Part shown: positions 32,978-41,941 of the stretch, in pieces | How positions within the stretch are numbered: position 1 is the stretch's first letter | Layout: every line of letters begins with the position of its first letter | Source: UBA10908 sp964608965 | Lineage (GTDB): Bacteria > Bacillota > Clostridia > Peptostreptococcales > Anaerovoracaceae | Assembly (NCBI GenBank): GCA_964608965.1 | Contig: CAZSPZ010000008.1 | Coordinates: 1 to 64,000, forward strand | Reading direction: 5' to 3' | DNA: 64,000 nt | Made by a program: the position numbers and the translations under genes | The notes under the pieces: model-generated | The model's database searches: none | Told to the model about the DNA's origin: nothing | What the model saw: the letters and a program-made list of their open reading frames with translations, nothing else

Positions 32978-35727
32978 GACCTTTAAAAATTACGCTGTCC
33001 GCTTTCGGACCTTATGCTAGCGAAACAATACTGGACATGAATAAGCTTGGCGCCCGAGGCCTTTACCTTATAACGGGAGATACCGGGGCAGGCAAAACGA
33101 CTCTTTTTGACGCAATCACTTTCGCGCTCTATGGTACAGCTTCCGGCGAGCAACGCAGTTCGTCCATGCTCCGAAGCAAATATGCTCTGCCGGATGCCCA
33201 AACCTTTGTGGAAATGCAATTTGAGTATCGAGGCAAGTCTTACACAGTGCGCAGAAACCCCGAGTATATGCGCCCTGCCCGCAGGGGGGAAGGACAGACA
33301 AAGGAAACCGCAAGAGCAACGTTGACGTATCCGGATGGAAGAATCGTCGAAGGAGCTTCCGAGGTTACAAAGGAAATATCCACCCTTCTCGCTTTGACAA
33401 AAGATCAATTTACGCAAATTGCGATGATTGCTCAAGGTGATTTTTTAAAACTTCTGAATGCGGACACCAAAAGCAGGAGTGAAATTTTAAGAAGTCTGTT
33501 CAACACTTCCGCATACCAGGGTTTTCAGGAAAACATCAAAACAAAATCAAACGATCTCCGCAATCGCTGCCAGCGCGCCGGAGAAAGCATCGCACAATAT
33601 GTGGAAGGCATTCAGGCAAGTCCTGACAATGTCCTTTCTTTGGAACTGAAAAAAGAAAAGACGACAGAAGAAACGCTGTTTCTACTCGATCAACTGCTGG
33701 AACAAGATCAAACAGACGCTGTTTATCTTTCCTCGTTGCTTCAGGAAACAGAGAAAAAACTGGAAGAAGTAAACAAACGAATCGGCCAAGCCGATACGAT
33801 CAGAAAAACCAAGGAAGAATTAAGAACCGCATCCGTCATCGTCACAGAAAACGAACCGAAAGAAACCCGCCTGAAAGCATTGTACGAAGAAGAGTTGCGA
33901 AAACAGGATCAGCGCGACGCTTTGCATGTGAAAGCAGAAAAAGAAAAGGCAAAGTTATCGGATTACGATGAATTGGACGATCTCTGCCGGACAATCAAAA
34001 ATAAACAATTCGCTCTGGACAAGGCTGAGATTCAAGTGCAACAGCTAAGGGATGAAACCGCTGACACAAAAGCCACCATCACCGCACAAAAGCAGGAATT
34101 GGCTTCTTTATCGAATATCGCTTTAGAAGAGCAAAAGCTCAAAAATGCAAAGAGCAAATCAGAAGAGGAAGCGGAGAATCTGCAATCTCTTCTCGTTGCA
34201 TATAAGCAGTATTCGGGGCTTTCAGCAGGGGCAAAGCAAGCGCAGGAAGAATATCAAGAGGCGCAGACGAAAAGTGAAAAACTCTCTTTAGAAGCACTTG
34301 TGGCCGAGAAGCAATTTTTGGACGAGCAGGCCGGGATCTTGGCGAAAAAACTTTCCGACGGACTGCCCTGCCCCGTGTGCGGCTCCTTATCACACCCTTC
34401 TCCCGCTTTGTTATCCGAAACGGCACCCACCGAGGCGGAACTGGAAAATTTAAAAGCTTTCGCTAAAGCGGCTCAAGAAAAAGCGCAGTCAGCCAGTTTA
34501 AAGGCAAATTCTCTGAAGACGGAAGCAGAAGCCTCTCTCAAAATTTTAAAGAGTCTTGCGGAGAAACTGCTGGGCGAAGCGCAAGAGCAAAACATTTTTG
34601 AAACGGCTCAAAAGCGAATTACGGCGAATCAGACAGAATATAACGAAACAGAGGAGCAACTCAACACTCTGCGCGAAAAAGCAGCAAGAAAAGAAACCTT
34701 GGAACTGTCTTTGCCGGAGATGGAAGAAAAAGTAGCCGATTTCGAAAAAAACGCTTCGCTTTTAGAAAAATCCAATGCGGCAGCCCATCAGGAACTTTTG
34801 GGTCTTACCGAGAATAAAGCGAAATTAGCTGCCGAACTTCCCTTTCAAAGCAAGGCAGAAGCCCAAAAGCATGTGTATGCTCTTATCCGACAGAAAAATG
34901 AAATGGATCGTTTATTGGAAGAGACAAAAAATGCTTTTGAATGCGTGCAGTCGCTGATGAACGAAAACCGCGCAAAAATCAATGCGGCAAAGACTCTGCT
35001 CGAACATGCTGCGGATATCGACCCGGATAAAGAGGCGGAAACCCGAAGGCTTTTGTCGGAGGAGAAATCCTCTCTTGTTTCGAAAAAAGATACTGTCGCC
35101 ATCCGAATCGATGCCAACAGCAAAGCGAAGACAGCGATTCTGGATAAAGCCGCAGAACTTTTGGAACTGGAGAATCAGCGAACATGGATCAAAGCGCTAT
35201 CGGATACGGCAAATGGGACCATCTCGGGCAAAGAGAAGATCCTTCTTGAGACATTCATCCAAATGACATATTTCGATAGGATTATCAGCAGAGCAAATAC
35301 GCGCTTTATGGTGATGTCCGGTGGACAATACGAGCTGAAACGTGCGCAGGCTGCCGGGGATATCCGTTCTCAAAGCGGCCTGGACCTGGATGTTAGGGAC
35401 CACTACAACGGAACATCCAGGAGCGTAAAAACGCTCTCCGGCGGAGAGTCTTTTATGGCTTCTTTGTCCCTGGCGCTCGGGCTCTCCGACGAAGTCCAGG
35501 CCCAAGCAGGCGGCATGCAGTTGGATTCCGTTTTTATAGACGAAGGCTTTGGATCCCTGGATGCGGAAACGCTTGATATGGCCATGAAAGCCTTGAGCGA
35601 CCTTGCCCAAAGCAGCCACTTGGTCGGAATCATCTCCCATGTCGCAGAACTCAAAGAACGCATCGATAAGCAGATCATCGTCACGAAAGAAAAAACCGGC
35701 GGCAGCAGAATAAATATTGTCGTATAA
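32974..35727 (+). CDS. sbcC: Exonuclease SbcCD, ATPase subunit SbcC
   Basis: This is a Rad50-like SMC-type ATPase of 917 residues that begins with GTG. Walker A (TGDTGAGKTTLFDAI) is near residues 34-48. Two long coiled coils flank the zinc hook CPVC at 466-469. The C-terminal part has the ABC signature TLSGGESFMASLSLALGLSD and Walker B/D-loop DSVFIDEGFGSLD. It bridges DNA ends and gates the SbcD nuclease. Confidence 0.96.
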   Translation: MRPLKITLSAFGPYASETILDMNKLGARGLYLITGDTGAGKTTLFDAITFALYGTASGEQRSSSMLRSKYALPDAQTFVEMQFEYRGKSYTVRRNPEYMRPARRGEGQTKETARATLTYPDGRIVEGASEVTKEISTLLALTKDQFTQIAMIAQGDFLKLLNADTKSRSEILRSLFNTSAYQGFQENIKTKSNDLRNRCQRAGESIAQYVEGIQASPDNVLSLELKKEKTTEETLFLLDQLLEQDQTDAVYLSSLLQETEKKLEEVNKRIGQADTIRKTKEELRTASVIVTENEPKETRLKALYEEELRKQDQRDALHVKAEKEKAKLSDYDELDDLCRTIKNKQFALDKAEIQVQQLRDETADTKATITAQKQELASLSNIALEEQKLKNAKSKSEEEAENLQSLLVAYKQYSGLSAGAKQAQEEYQEAQTKSEKLSLEALVAEKQFLDEQAGILAKKLSDGLPCPVCGSLSHPSPALLSETAPTEAELENLKAFAKAAQEKAQSASLKANSLKTEAEASLKILKSLAEKLLGEAQEQNIFETAQKRITANQTEYNETEEQLNTLREKAARKETLELSLPEMEEKVADFEKNASLLEKSNAAAHQELLGLTENKAKLAAELPFQSKAEAQKHVYALIRQKNEMDRLLEETKNAFECVQSLMNENRAKINAAKTLLEHAADIDPDKEAETRRLLSEEKSSLVSKKDTVAIRIDANSKAKTAILDKAAELLELENQRTWIKALSDTANGTISGKEKILLETFIQMTYFDRIISRANTRFMVMSGGQYELKRAQAAGDIRSQSGLDLDVRDHYNGTSRSVKTLSGGESFMASLSLALGLSDEVQAQAGGMQLDSVFIDEGFGSLDAETLDMAMKALSDLAQSSHLVGIISHVAELKERIDKQIIVTKEKTGGSRINIVV

Positions 35728-35761
35728 AAAACGCACTTTCAGATAAAATAAAGAAAGTGCG
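35725..35761 (-). terminator. Terminator for the feoAB-copA transcript
   Basis: CGCACTTTC and GAAAGTGCG (9-bp stem, 35732-35740 with 35753-35761) are followed by TTTTTT only on the minus strand. It therefore serves transcripts coming from copA. Confidence 0.75.
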
Positions 35762-35796
35762 CGTTCCGATGTTGGAGTTAGACGAATTACAAAAAT

Positions 35797-35850
35797 AAAA
35801 GCTCTCGTGCTTATGCCTGAGAGCTTTTCCTTTTGAGCGAGTGGCATAGG
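35797..35850. ncRNA. Hairpin with predicted loop-downstream pseudoknot between sbcC and copA
   Basis: AAAAGCTCTC/GAGAGCTTTT form a 10-bp stem with a 12-base loop. The loop bases CTTATGCC (35810-35817) are complementary to GGCATAGG (35843-35850), with one G-U, which would make an 8-bp pseudoknot on the plus strand. U-rich sequence follows the stem on either strand, so the stem could also be the sbcC terminator. No known RNA family is assigned. Confidence 0.4.
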
Positions 35851-35946
35851 ACTTTACCGCAACCGGACTCATTCTTTTTATTTGGCGGGATTCCCCCGTA
35901 CTATTCTTTATTATTTAGCGAAAATTCACCGTTGATTGCAACCTTT
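35851..35946. other. Rest of the sbcC-copA convergent intergenic region
   Basis: This is about 95 bases of noncoding sequence. GGCGGGATTCCCCCG can form a small hairpin. I see no gene here. Confidence 0.5.
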
Positions 35947-38196
35947 TCAATCCAGTTTCTTCGTTTTTAATCGCAGAGCGTTCGTTACGACAAATACCGA
36001 GCTTGCGGCCATGGCCAAGCCTGCGATCATGGGGCTTAAAAGCATGCCGTTCAAGGGATACAGAAGTCCCGCAGCAATAGGAATACCTACACAGTTATAG
36101 AAAAACGCCCAGAACAGGTTTTGCTTGATATTTTTTATTGTCAGGCGGCTGAGCGTAACCGCTCTTGCCACATCTGTCAAATCGCTTTTCATCAGGACGA
36201 TATCCGCAGATTCGATAGCGATATCGCTACCACTTCCAATCGCACAGCCGATATCGGCTTGCACGAGGGCCGGAGCGTCGTTAATGCCGTCCCCCACCAT
36301 CAAGACAGTATTTCCCTGAGCTTGCAATTCTTCCACAATCAACGCCTTTTCTTCCGGAAGCACTTCTGCCATCACGCGATCCGCTCCGACCTGGCGTCCG
36401 ATATATGCAGCCGCTGCCTGATTGTCCCCCGTCAGCATCACAACGGTAAAGCCCATTTTTTTAAGCCTATCCACAGCCAGTATGCTGCTTTGCTTTACCG
36501 TATCGGCCACGCCGATGGCTCCGCAGAGCGTATCGGAAAGAGAGATATACATCACGCTTTGCCCTTTTGCATAGAGCTCCTGCGCAAACTCTAAAACGGG
36601 AGAGAGATCTACACCCGCTTCCTCCAGCATTCTCTGATTGCCGACCAGAAGATTCCCTCCGTAGCCTAATTTTGCGCGAATTCCCTTTCCCGTTACATTT
36701 TCGAAATCGGTCACTTCCATGGTGCTGGAAAGCTCTTTTTCTTCAGCTTTGGCCACAATGGCCTTTGCTAAAGGATGGTCGGAAAGTTTTTCTGCCAGAG
36801 CAGCCAGTGCGAGAAGTTCGTCTTCGGACATGCCCAATGCCTTCATTTGTGTTACGCTCGGCTTGCCCTCTGTGATGGTTCCGGTTTTGTCCAAAACCGC
36901 CACGTTGGCCTTATGTGTCACTTCCAGTGCTTCGCCGCTTCTGATCAAAATGCCGTTGTTTGCACCCAGGCCGGTACCCACAATAATTGCGGTAGGGGTG
37001 GCAAGCCCAAGCGCGCATGGACAGGCGATGACGAGCACCGCAGTAAAAATGCGCGTCGCAAAGGCTAAATCTTTGCCAAGGAGGAGCCAAAGGATGGCCG
37101 CGGCAAAAGCTATTGCGATCACCACAGGCACAAATATGCCTGCCACCTGATCGGCAACCTTTGCAATGGGGGCTTTTTTACCTTGAGCGTCTTCCACAAA
37201 CTTTATAATTTTTGCAAGCGTGGTATCTTCGCCCACCCTAGTGATGCGTACATATAAAGCACCGTTTCCGTTCAGGCTTCCGCCGATTACGGAACTTCCC
37301 TCTTCTTTTTCCACCGGGATACTTTCTCCTGTAAGCATGGATTCATCCACACCGCCGGCTCCCCGGGTCACTTCTCCGTCCATCGGCACCTTGGCTCCGG
37401 GTTTTACCAAAACCATATCCCCGACTTTTAATTTCTCCGTGGCGACTTCTTCCTGTCTGTCGTCCACAATGAGAATGGCCGTATCCGGCGCGAGCTCCAT
37501 CAGTTTTTGAATGGCCCCCTTTGTTTTTTCTTTGCTGCCTGCTTCAAGATGCTTTCCAAGCATGACAAACGTCAATACGACAGCTGCCGATTCGTAGTAT
37601 AAATGATGCGCGTGCATGGGCGTATCCGCGATGAGAAATGTAAGGACTAAACTATACAAGAAAGAACAGCTGCAGCTTATGGCAACCAACGTGTCCATAT
37701 TCGGCACTTTATGAAGCAGCGATTTAAATCCGCTGACAAAAAATCTTTTGCCGATGAACATCACGATGATTGCCGCCAGCATTTGAGCCATGGCAAAGTT
37801 TACGGGATGCGTGTGAACGCTCAGGAGATCCGGAACGGGCAGGTCCTTTATGAGCATCTGCCCCATGGAAATATACAAAAGGAACGCTGAAAAGAATGCA
37901 GCAAGTCCGATGCTGTACCTTTCCGCGTTATAAGAATCTTCGATTCGGCTGTTTACGATGACGGGGTCTTTGATTTTGTCGCGTTGAAAGAGTTCGACGG
38001 TAAACCCGATATCCTTTACGACGTCCATGATCTCTTCTTGGGAAACCTGTTCCTCGTCGTAAGTGATCGTCATTTTATTGGTCGTCAGGTTTACACTGCT
38101 TTCCACGACGCCGGGCAAAGCTTTTGTGGTACGTTCCACAGAGGCCGAGCACGATGCGCAGGACATTCCCCCGATGATATATACTTCTTCTCTCAA
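35947..38196 (-). CDS. copA: Copper-translocating P1B-type ATPase
   Basis: This is a membrane pump of 749 residues, most likely exporting Cu(I). One N-terminal heavy-metal domain has GMSCASC (Cys 13 and 16). The phosphatase motif TGES is at 289-292, the membrane metal site CPC at 392-394, the phosphorylated Asp436 is in DKTGT, and SDHPLA and GDGINDAP follow. The CPC, with a cytosolic MSCASC, supports copper specificity. Translation starts at TTG with GGGAGG six bases upstream. A hairpin lies over part of that site. It follows feoB, so it may be coexpressed with iron uptake. Confidence 0.95.
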   Translation of the reverse strand: MREEVYIIGGMSCASCSASVERTTKALPGVVESSVNLTTNKMTITYDEEQVSQEEIMDVVKDIGFTVELFQRDKIKDPVIVNSRIEDSYNAERYSIGLAAFFSAFLLYISMGQMLIKDLPVPDLLSVHTHPVNFAMAQMLAAIIVMFIGKRFFVSGFKSLLHKVPNMDTLVAISCSCSFLYSLVLTFLIADTPMHAHHLYYESAAVVLTFVMLGKHLEAGSKEKTKGAIQKLMELAPDTAILIVDDRQEEVATEKLKVGDMVLVKPGAKVPMDGEVTRGAGGVDESMLTGESIPVEKEEGSSVIGGSLNGNGALYVRITRVGEDTTLAKIIKFVEDAQGKKAPIAKVADQVAGIFVPVVIAIAFAAAILWLLLGKDLAFATRIFTAVLVIACPCALGLATPTAIIVGTGLGANNGILIRSGEALEVTHKANVAVLDKTGTITEGKPSVTQMKALGMSEDELLALAALAEKLSDHPLAKAIVAKAEEKELSSTMEVTDFENVTGKGIRAKLGYGGNLLVGNQRMLEEAGVDLSPVLEFAQELYAKGQSVMYISLSDTLCGAIGVADTVKQSSILAVDRLKKMGFTVVMLTGDNQAAAAYIGRQVGADRVMAEVLPEEKALIVEELQAQGNTVLMVGDGINDAPALVQADIGCAIGSGSDIAIESADIVLMKSDLTDVARAVTLSRLTIKNIKQNLFWAFFYNCVGIPIAAGLLYPLNGMLLSPMIAGLAMAASSVFVVTNALRLKTKKLD

Positions 38197-38206
38197 TTGA
38201 TTCCTC

Positions 38207-38233
38207 CCGGCAAGAAAGCCATGTCCTTGCCGG
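38207..38233 (-). promoter_or_regulatory. Hairpin abutting the copA ribosome-binding site
   Basis: CCGGCAAG and CTTGCCGG pair across 11 bases on the minus strand. The 3' arm runs into GGGAGG of copA, so the structure could limit copA translation or mark an mRNA processing site. No U-run follows. Confidence 0.5.
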
Positions 38234-38251
38234 ATTTATTATATCATATTT

Positions 38252-40453
38252 TTAACCGCTGCACTTCTTCGAAGCGGGGCAATTTTTGCACCCTCCGGCA
38301 CAGGAAGTTACAGAAGTTTCTGCTTCGAAGGAGATATGTTCAAAAGGCTTGCGTCTGAAAATCGCCCATAAGAACGCTGCAAGGACAAGAAGGGCAACTG
38401 CGGTCCAAACCGTAAATGCACCGCCACCGAGGAATAATCCGAACTGATAGAACATCAGAGCAACGGCATAAGCAAAGGCGCACATATAACCTACCGTGGC
38501 AAGTGTCCACTTCGTGCTGTTCATCTCTCTCTTAATCGCGCCGATGGCTGCAAAGCAAGGAGCGCAAAGAAGGTTAAACAGCATAAAACTGTAGGCGGTC
38601 AAGACGGTAAAGTCCGCCGCAAGACGGCTCCAGATTTCTGTGCCGTCTCCTGCAACTTCGGCAAAGCCGTACAAAATGCCGAAGGTGCTCACCACGTTTT
38701 CCTTGGCGATAAAGCCCGTAAACGTGGCAACGGCGGACTGCCAGGTTCCAAAGCCGAGCGGAGCGAATAAAGGCGCCGCAATATTGCCGATTCCGGCAAG
38801 GAAGCTTGCGTTGTTGTCAACGACCATGGCCAAACGGCCTGCTTCCAGTCCAAAACTCTGAAGAAACCACAACAGGACAGAAGAAACCAATATGACAGTG
38901 CCGGCTCTCTTAACAAAAGACCAGGCTCTTTCTCCTGTTGTACGAGCGATATTCATGAAAGACGGCGTGTGATATGCCGGTAATTCCATAATAAAAGGGG
39001 CAATATCTCCCGCGAAAGGTTTGGTTTTTTTAAGCATGATACCCGAGACAATCACGGCTGCTATCCCAACGAAATATGCGGAAACGGCAACAAATCCCGA
39101 TCCTCCGAAAAGAGCGCCCGCAATAAGGGCGACAATCGGCATTTTGGCACCGCACGGAATAAACGCTGTCGTCATGATGGTCATCCGGCGATCTCTTTCG
39201 TTTTCTATGGTACGCGAAGCCATAATGCCGGGAACGGAACATCCGGACCCGATCAGCATCGGAATAAAACTCTTTCCCGAAAGCCCGAACCTGCGAAAGA
39301 TCCGGTCCATAATAAACGCCACTCTGGACATGTAGCCCACATCTTCCAAAAGAGACAGCATCAGGAACAGTACAATCATTTGCGGAACAAAGCCCAGGAC
39401 AGCGCCGACGCCGCCGACGATTCCGTCCACCATCAATCCGCTCACCCACGGAGCTGCGCCGGAGGTTTCAAACCAGGTCGAAAGAGGCGCAAGAATCCAC
39501 TCTCCGAAAAGAGTGTCGTTTGTAAAATCCGTCACCATGCCACCGATGGTCGATACGGATATATAATAAACAAAAAACATGATCGCCGCGAAGATCGGCA
39601 GCGCCAGCACGCGATTCGTTAAAATACGATCTATTTTATCGGAGCTGGTATTTCCGGCTTTTATATTTCTGGTTACACAGCGAGCGACCAGCTTTTCGAT
39701 ATAATCGTAGCGCTGGCTGATGATGATGCTTTCCGAATCATCGTCCATTTCCGCTTCGCAGGCGACGATGTGCGTCAGAAGATGTGCCCAAAGCTCTTTG
39801 TCCAAGTTGAGTTCTTCCAATACTTTAGGATCCCGCTCAAAGACTTTGATCGCATACCAGCGAACATACCTTTGGGGAACCCTACTCTCTATGGATTCTT
39901 CGATATGGGCTATGGCATGCTCGACGCTGCCGTTAAAGACAGGAGGAATATGTAAAGGGTCGTTCTTGGACGCAAGCTCCGCCGCAGCTTTAGCCACATC
40001 CATGGAGCCCATGCCTTTTAAAGCCGACGTCTCCATCACTTTGCATCCCAAAGCAGCCTCCAGGCCTTTTAAATTGATGACATCCCCGTTTTTTCGAACG
40101 ATATCTATCATGTTAAGAGCAATGATCACCGGAATGCCGATTTCGGCAATCTGCGTCGTAAGATAGAGGTTACGCTCTATATTTGTCGCGTCCACGATGT
40201 TGATGACCGCATCGGGTTTTTCTCCGACAAGATAATTTCTTGAAACCACTTCCTCCGGAGTATAAGACGACAGAGAATAAATACCCGGAAGATCCTGAAT
40301 AATAATATCCTCAGACCCTTTCAGCTTCCCTTCTTTTTTTTCCACAGTAACTCCCGGCCAATTCCCCACGTATTGGGAAGAGCCCGTAAGATCGTTGAAC
40401 ATGGTCGTCTTGCCGCTGTTGGGATTTCCTGCAAGTGCAATTTTTATACTCAT
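38252..40453 (-). CDS. feoB: Ferrous iron transporter FeoB
   Basis: This is an inner-membrane Fe(II) permease of 733 residues. The N-terminal GTPase domain has G1 GNPNSGKTT (9-17), G3 DLPG, and G4 NMID. The helical spacer and two Gate regions of the membrane domain follow, including GSGCSVPGIMASRT. The C-terminus ends in a Cys-rich tail (CAGGCKNCPASKKC) that is common in clostridial FeoB. feoA lies 11 bases upstream, and DtxR-type boxes precede it, so iron or manganese repression is likely. Confidence 0.97.
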   Translation of the reverse strand: MSIKIALAGNPNSGKTTMFNDLTGSSQYVGNWPGVTVEKKEGKLKGSEDIIIQDLPGIYSLSSYTPEEVVSRNYLVGEKPDAVINIVDATNIERNLYLTTQIAEIGIPVIIALNMIDIVRKNGDVINLKGLEAALGCKVMETSALKGMGSMDVAKAAAELASKNDPLHIPPVFNGSVEHAIAHIEESIESRVPQRYVRWYAIKVFERDPKVLEELNLDKELWAHLLTHIVACEAEMDDDSESIIISQRYDYIEKLVARCVTRNIKAGNTSSDKIDRILTNRVLALPIFAAIMFFVYYISVSTIGGMVTDFTNDTLFGEWILAPLSTWFETSGAAPWVSGLMVDGIVGGVGAVLGFVPQMIVLFLMLSLLEDVGYMSRVAFIMDRIFRRFGLSGKSFIPMLIGSGCSVPGIMASRTIENERDRRMTIMTTAFIPCGAKMPIVALIAGALFGGSGFVAVSAYFVGIAAVIVSGIMLKKTKPFAGDIAPFIMELPAYHTPSFMNIARTTGERAWSFVKRAGTVILVSSVLLWFLQSFGLEAGRLAMVVDNNASFLAGIGNIAAPLFAPLGFGTWQSAVATFTGFIAKENVVSTFGILYGFAEVAGDGTEIWSRLAADFTVLTAYSFMLFNLLCAPCFAAIGAIKREMNSTKWTLATVGYMCAFAYAVALMFYQFGLFLGGGAFTVWTAVALLVLAAFLWAIFRRKPFEHISFEAETSVTSCAGGCKNCPASKKCSG

Positions 40454-40464
40454 CTCGACCTCTT

Positions 40465-40686
40465 TTACATCACTTCTATCATTTGGGCGTCCGCCTTCCT
40501 TATGGAAAGCTCATACCCTCTGACCGTCACTTCGATGGGATCCCCAAGGGGTGCTACTTTTTGTATGGTTACCTCCACACCTTTTGTAACGCCCATATCC
40601 ATAATCCTTCGACGGAGGGCTCCTTGCCCGTGCAGTTTAACCACAGTTACTTTATCTTTGATTTTGACATCTTTCAGTGTTTTCAT
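40465..40686 (-). CDS. feoA: FeoA family protein
   Basis: This is a 73-residue SH3-like protein (KDKVTVVKLHGQGALRRRIMDMGVTKGVEV) that assists FeoB. GGAGG lies six bases before the ATG. It is the first gene of feoA-feoB-copA and lies opposite the metal regulator. Confidence 0.95.
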   Translation of the reverse strand: MKTLKDVKIKDKVTVVKLHGQGALRRRIMDMGVTKGVEVTIQKVAPLGDPIEVTVRGYELSIRKADAQMIEVM

Positions 40687-40716
40687 GGTGTGCCTCCGCA
40701 GTTTTTATGAGATAAA

Positions 40717-40732
40717 GTTAGTTGGCTCTAAC
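40717..40732. promoter_or_regulatory. Metal-regulator box 1 (GTTAG-N6-CTAAC)
   Basis: GTTAG-TTGGCT-CTAAC is a perfect inverted repeat 30 bases upstream of the feoA start. It is the first of three identical-arm sites in this intergenic region. Confidence 0.75.
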
Positions 40733-40750
40733 TTATGGTTGAAATAATTA

Positions 40751-40766
40751 GTTAGATTGCTCTAAC
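40751..40766. promoter_or_regulatory. Metal-regulator box 2 (GTTAG-N6-CTAAC)
   Basis: GTTAG-ATTGCT-CTAAC is a perfect inverted repeat. It lies 34 bases, about three helical turns, from box 1. Confidence 0.75.
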
Positions 40767-40775
40767 CATTTTGAA

Positions 40776-40791
40776 GTTTAACACCTCTAAC
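40776..40791. promoter_or_regulatory. Degenerate metal-regulator box
   Basis: GTTTA-ACACCT-CTAAC keeps one half-site and the spacing of the other boxes. Confidence 0.4.
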
Positions 40792-40809
40792 TTATTTTGT
40801 CAACAGTTC

Positions 40810-40838
40810 TTGCAAAAAAAGTTAGAGAATGCTAACAT
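40810..40838 (+). promoter_or_regulatory. Promoter and box 3 for the metal regulator gene
   Basis: TTGCAA (40810-40815), 17 bases and TAACAT (40833-40838) form a weak promoter. Box 3, GTTAG-AGAATG-CTAAC (40821-40836), covers its spacer and -10 region, which fits autorepression. Confidence 0.6.
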
Positions 40839-40866
40839 GAAGCATAGAGAAGAAAGGACGACCGTT

Positions 40867-41235
40867 ATGAATATAATGAAATCCTCCGAAGATTATTTAG
40901 AAATGATGCTGATGCTCCAAGAAAGTAAAGGTTATATACGTTCTGTGGATATAGCGGCAGAATTGGGCGTAACAAAGCCCAGCGTTTCTTACGCCACAAA
41001 ACGTTTAAGAGAAAACGGCTACATAGCCATGAATGCGGAAGGGCATATCGAGTTGACGCCTTCCGGTCATAAAATTGCAAAAGAAATGTACGCGCGGCAC
41101 AAAGTGATAGCCGGTTTTCTGATCAGCATGGGAGTCAGCGAAAAAGCAGCTTACGAAGATGCCTGTAAAATGGAACACGATATCAGCGCAGAAACCATGA
41201 GTGCCTTAAAAAGACACGCTGCCCAGCATAAATAA
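40867..41235 (+). CDS. DtxR/MntR-family metal-dependent regulator
   Basis: This is a 122-residue repressor with an N-terminal winged helix and a dimerisation domain, but no SH3-like third domain. Aligned by eye, the metal ligands would be Asp9, Glu12, His78, Cys100, Glu103 and His104. The first two match MntR, and the Cys-x2-Glu-His matches DtxR/IdeR. So it may sense Fe(II), Mn(II) or both. GAAAGGA lies eight bases before the ATG; an upstream extension runs through the operator and is rejected. It faces feoAB-copA. Confidence 0.9.
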   Translation: MNIMKSSEDYLEMMLMLQESKGYIRSVDIAAELGVTKPSVSYATKRLRENGYIAMNAEGHIELTPSGHKIAKEMYARHKVIAGFLISMGVSEKAAYEDACKMEHDISAETMSALKRHAAQHK

Positions 41236-41246
41236 CCCATAAAACA

Positions 41247-41281
41247 ACCGGCGGAAATATTCTTTCCGCCGGTCTTTTTTT
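41247..41281 (+). terminator. Terminator after the metal regulator
   Basis: ACCGGCGGAAA-TATTC-TTTCCGCCGGT is followed by CTTTTTTT. It is an 11-bp perfect stem. Confidence 0.92.
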
Positions 41282-41309
41282 AGAGCATCCTGCCCCTATT
41301 CTATATCGC

Positions 41310-41882
41310 TCAGGTAAAGCACTCTCCGGTTTGAACCGTATATTTCGTCTGGCCGCCTTCGTCTAAATATTCCAGAAGGTAGAAAGGCTCGTCGGCCTCC
41401 ATGTGGCCCATAAAAGTTTCAGCAATCTGGCCGTCCACGGTAAATTGAACATAAGTTACACTGTCGAAAGTAAGGCAAATGGTTCTTACGATTTGACCTA
41501 TAAGCAGCTCTTCCTGCAAAGACCCCCCGTTTAGTCCGGTAGAAGCAAGATCGACCGTTACAGTATCTCCGCTCTCCGAAAGATCTGCACTGTTGATGAC
41601 AATGTTCTCTGTGAGCATCGTTAAATAGGTTTCTTCGACGGGCGCACGCAGTGCTGTTAATACAGAAAGAACCTCCGAACCTTCCGTCAGGACCATTTCT
41701 GTGGCAACATCGATGTAAGCTTCCCCGCTGCCGGATACAACATATTCTTCGTTCGCGTAACTTAGGTGAACGTCACTGGCCTCTTCTTCTTCCTCGTCCT
41801 TTGCACAGCCTGCTGCCAAAGTAGCAAGCATTACGACGATACAGCCGATCAAGACCGCGACAGCTGTTTTCTTTTTTGCCAT
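41310..41882 (-). CDS. GerMN-domain lipoprotein
   Basis: This is a 190-residue exported lipoprotein. A signal peptide ends in the lipobox LAAGC (Cys26), followed by an acidic linker. The rest matches the GerMN/sporulation-germination domain (TEGSEVLSVLTALRAP, then VTVDLASTGLNGGSLQEELLIGQIVRTI). GerMN proteins include the spore germination protein GerM and LpqB-type lipoproteins. The exact role is unknown; spore or cell-envelope function is inferred. Confidence 0.8.
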   Translation of the reverse strand: MAKKKTAVAVLIGCIVVMLATLAAGCAKDEEEEEASDVHLSYANEEYVVSGSGEAYIDVATEMVLTEGSEVLSVLTALRAPVEETYLTMLTENIVINSADLSESGDTVTVDLASTGLNGGSLQEELLIGQIVRTICLTFDSVTYVQFTVDGQIAETFMGHMEADEPFYLLEYLDEGGQTKYTVQTGECFT

Positions 41883-41941
41883 TCTTCTCCCCCCTTCCTA
41901 ATGAAGTTCTCTATTGGAAGTTTTTTCATAGGTCCATTCTA

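Noticed and set aside
35797..35900. Similarity of the minus strand to the 3' part of a glycine riboswitch (GCTCTCAGGCATAAG)
   Set aside because: The required upstream GGAGAG and CCGAAGGGG core is absent, the CTCTC pairs locally with GAGAG, and no glycine gene lies downstream.
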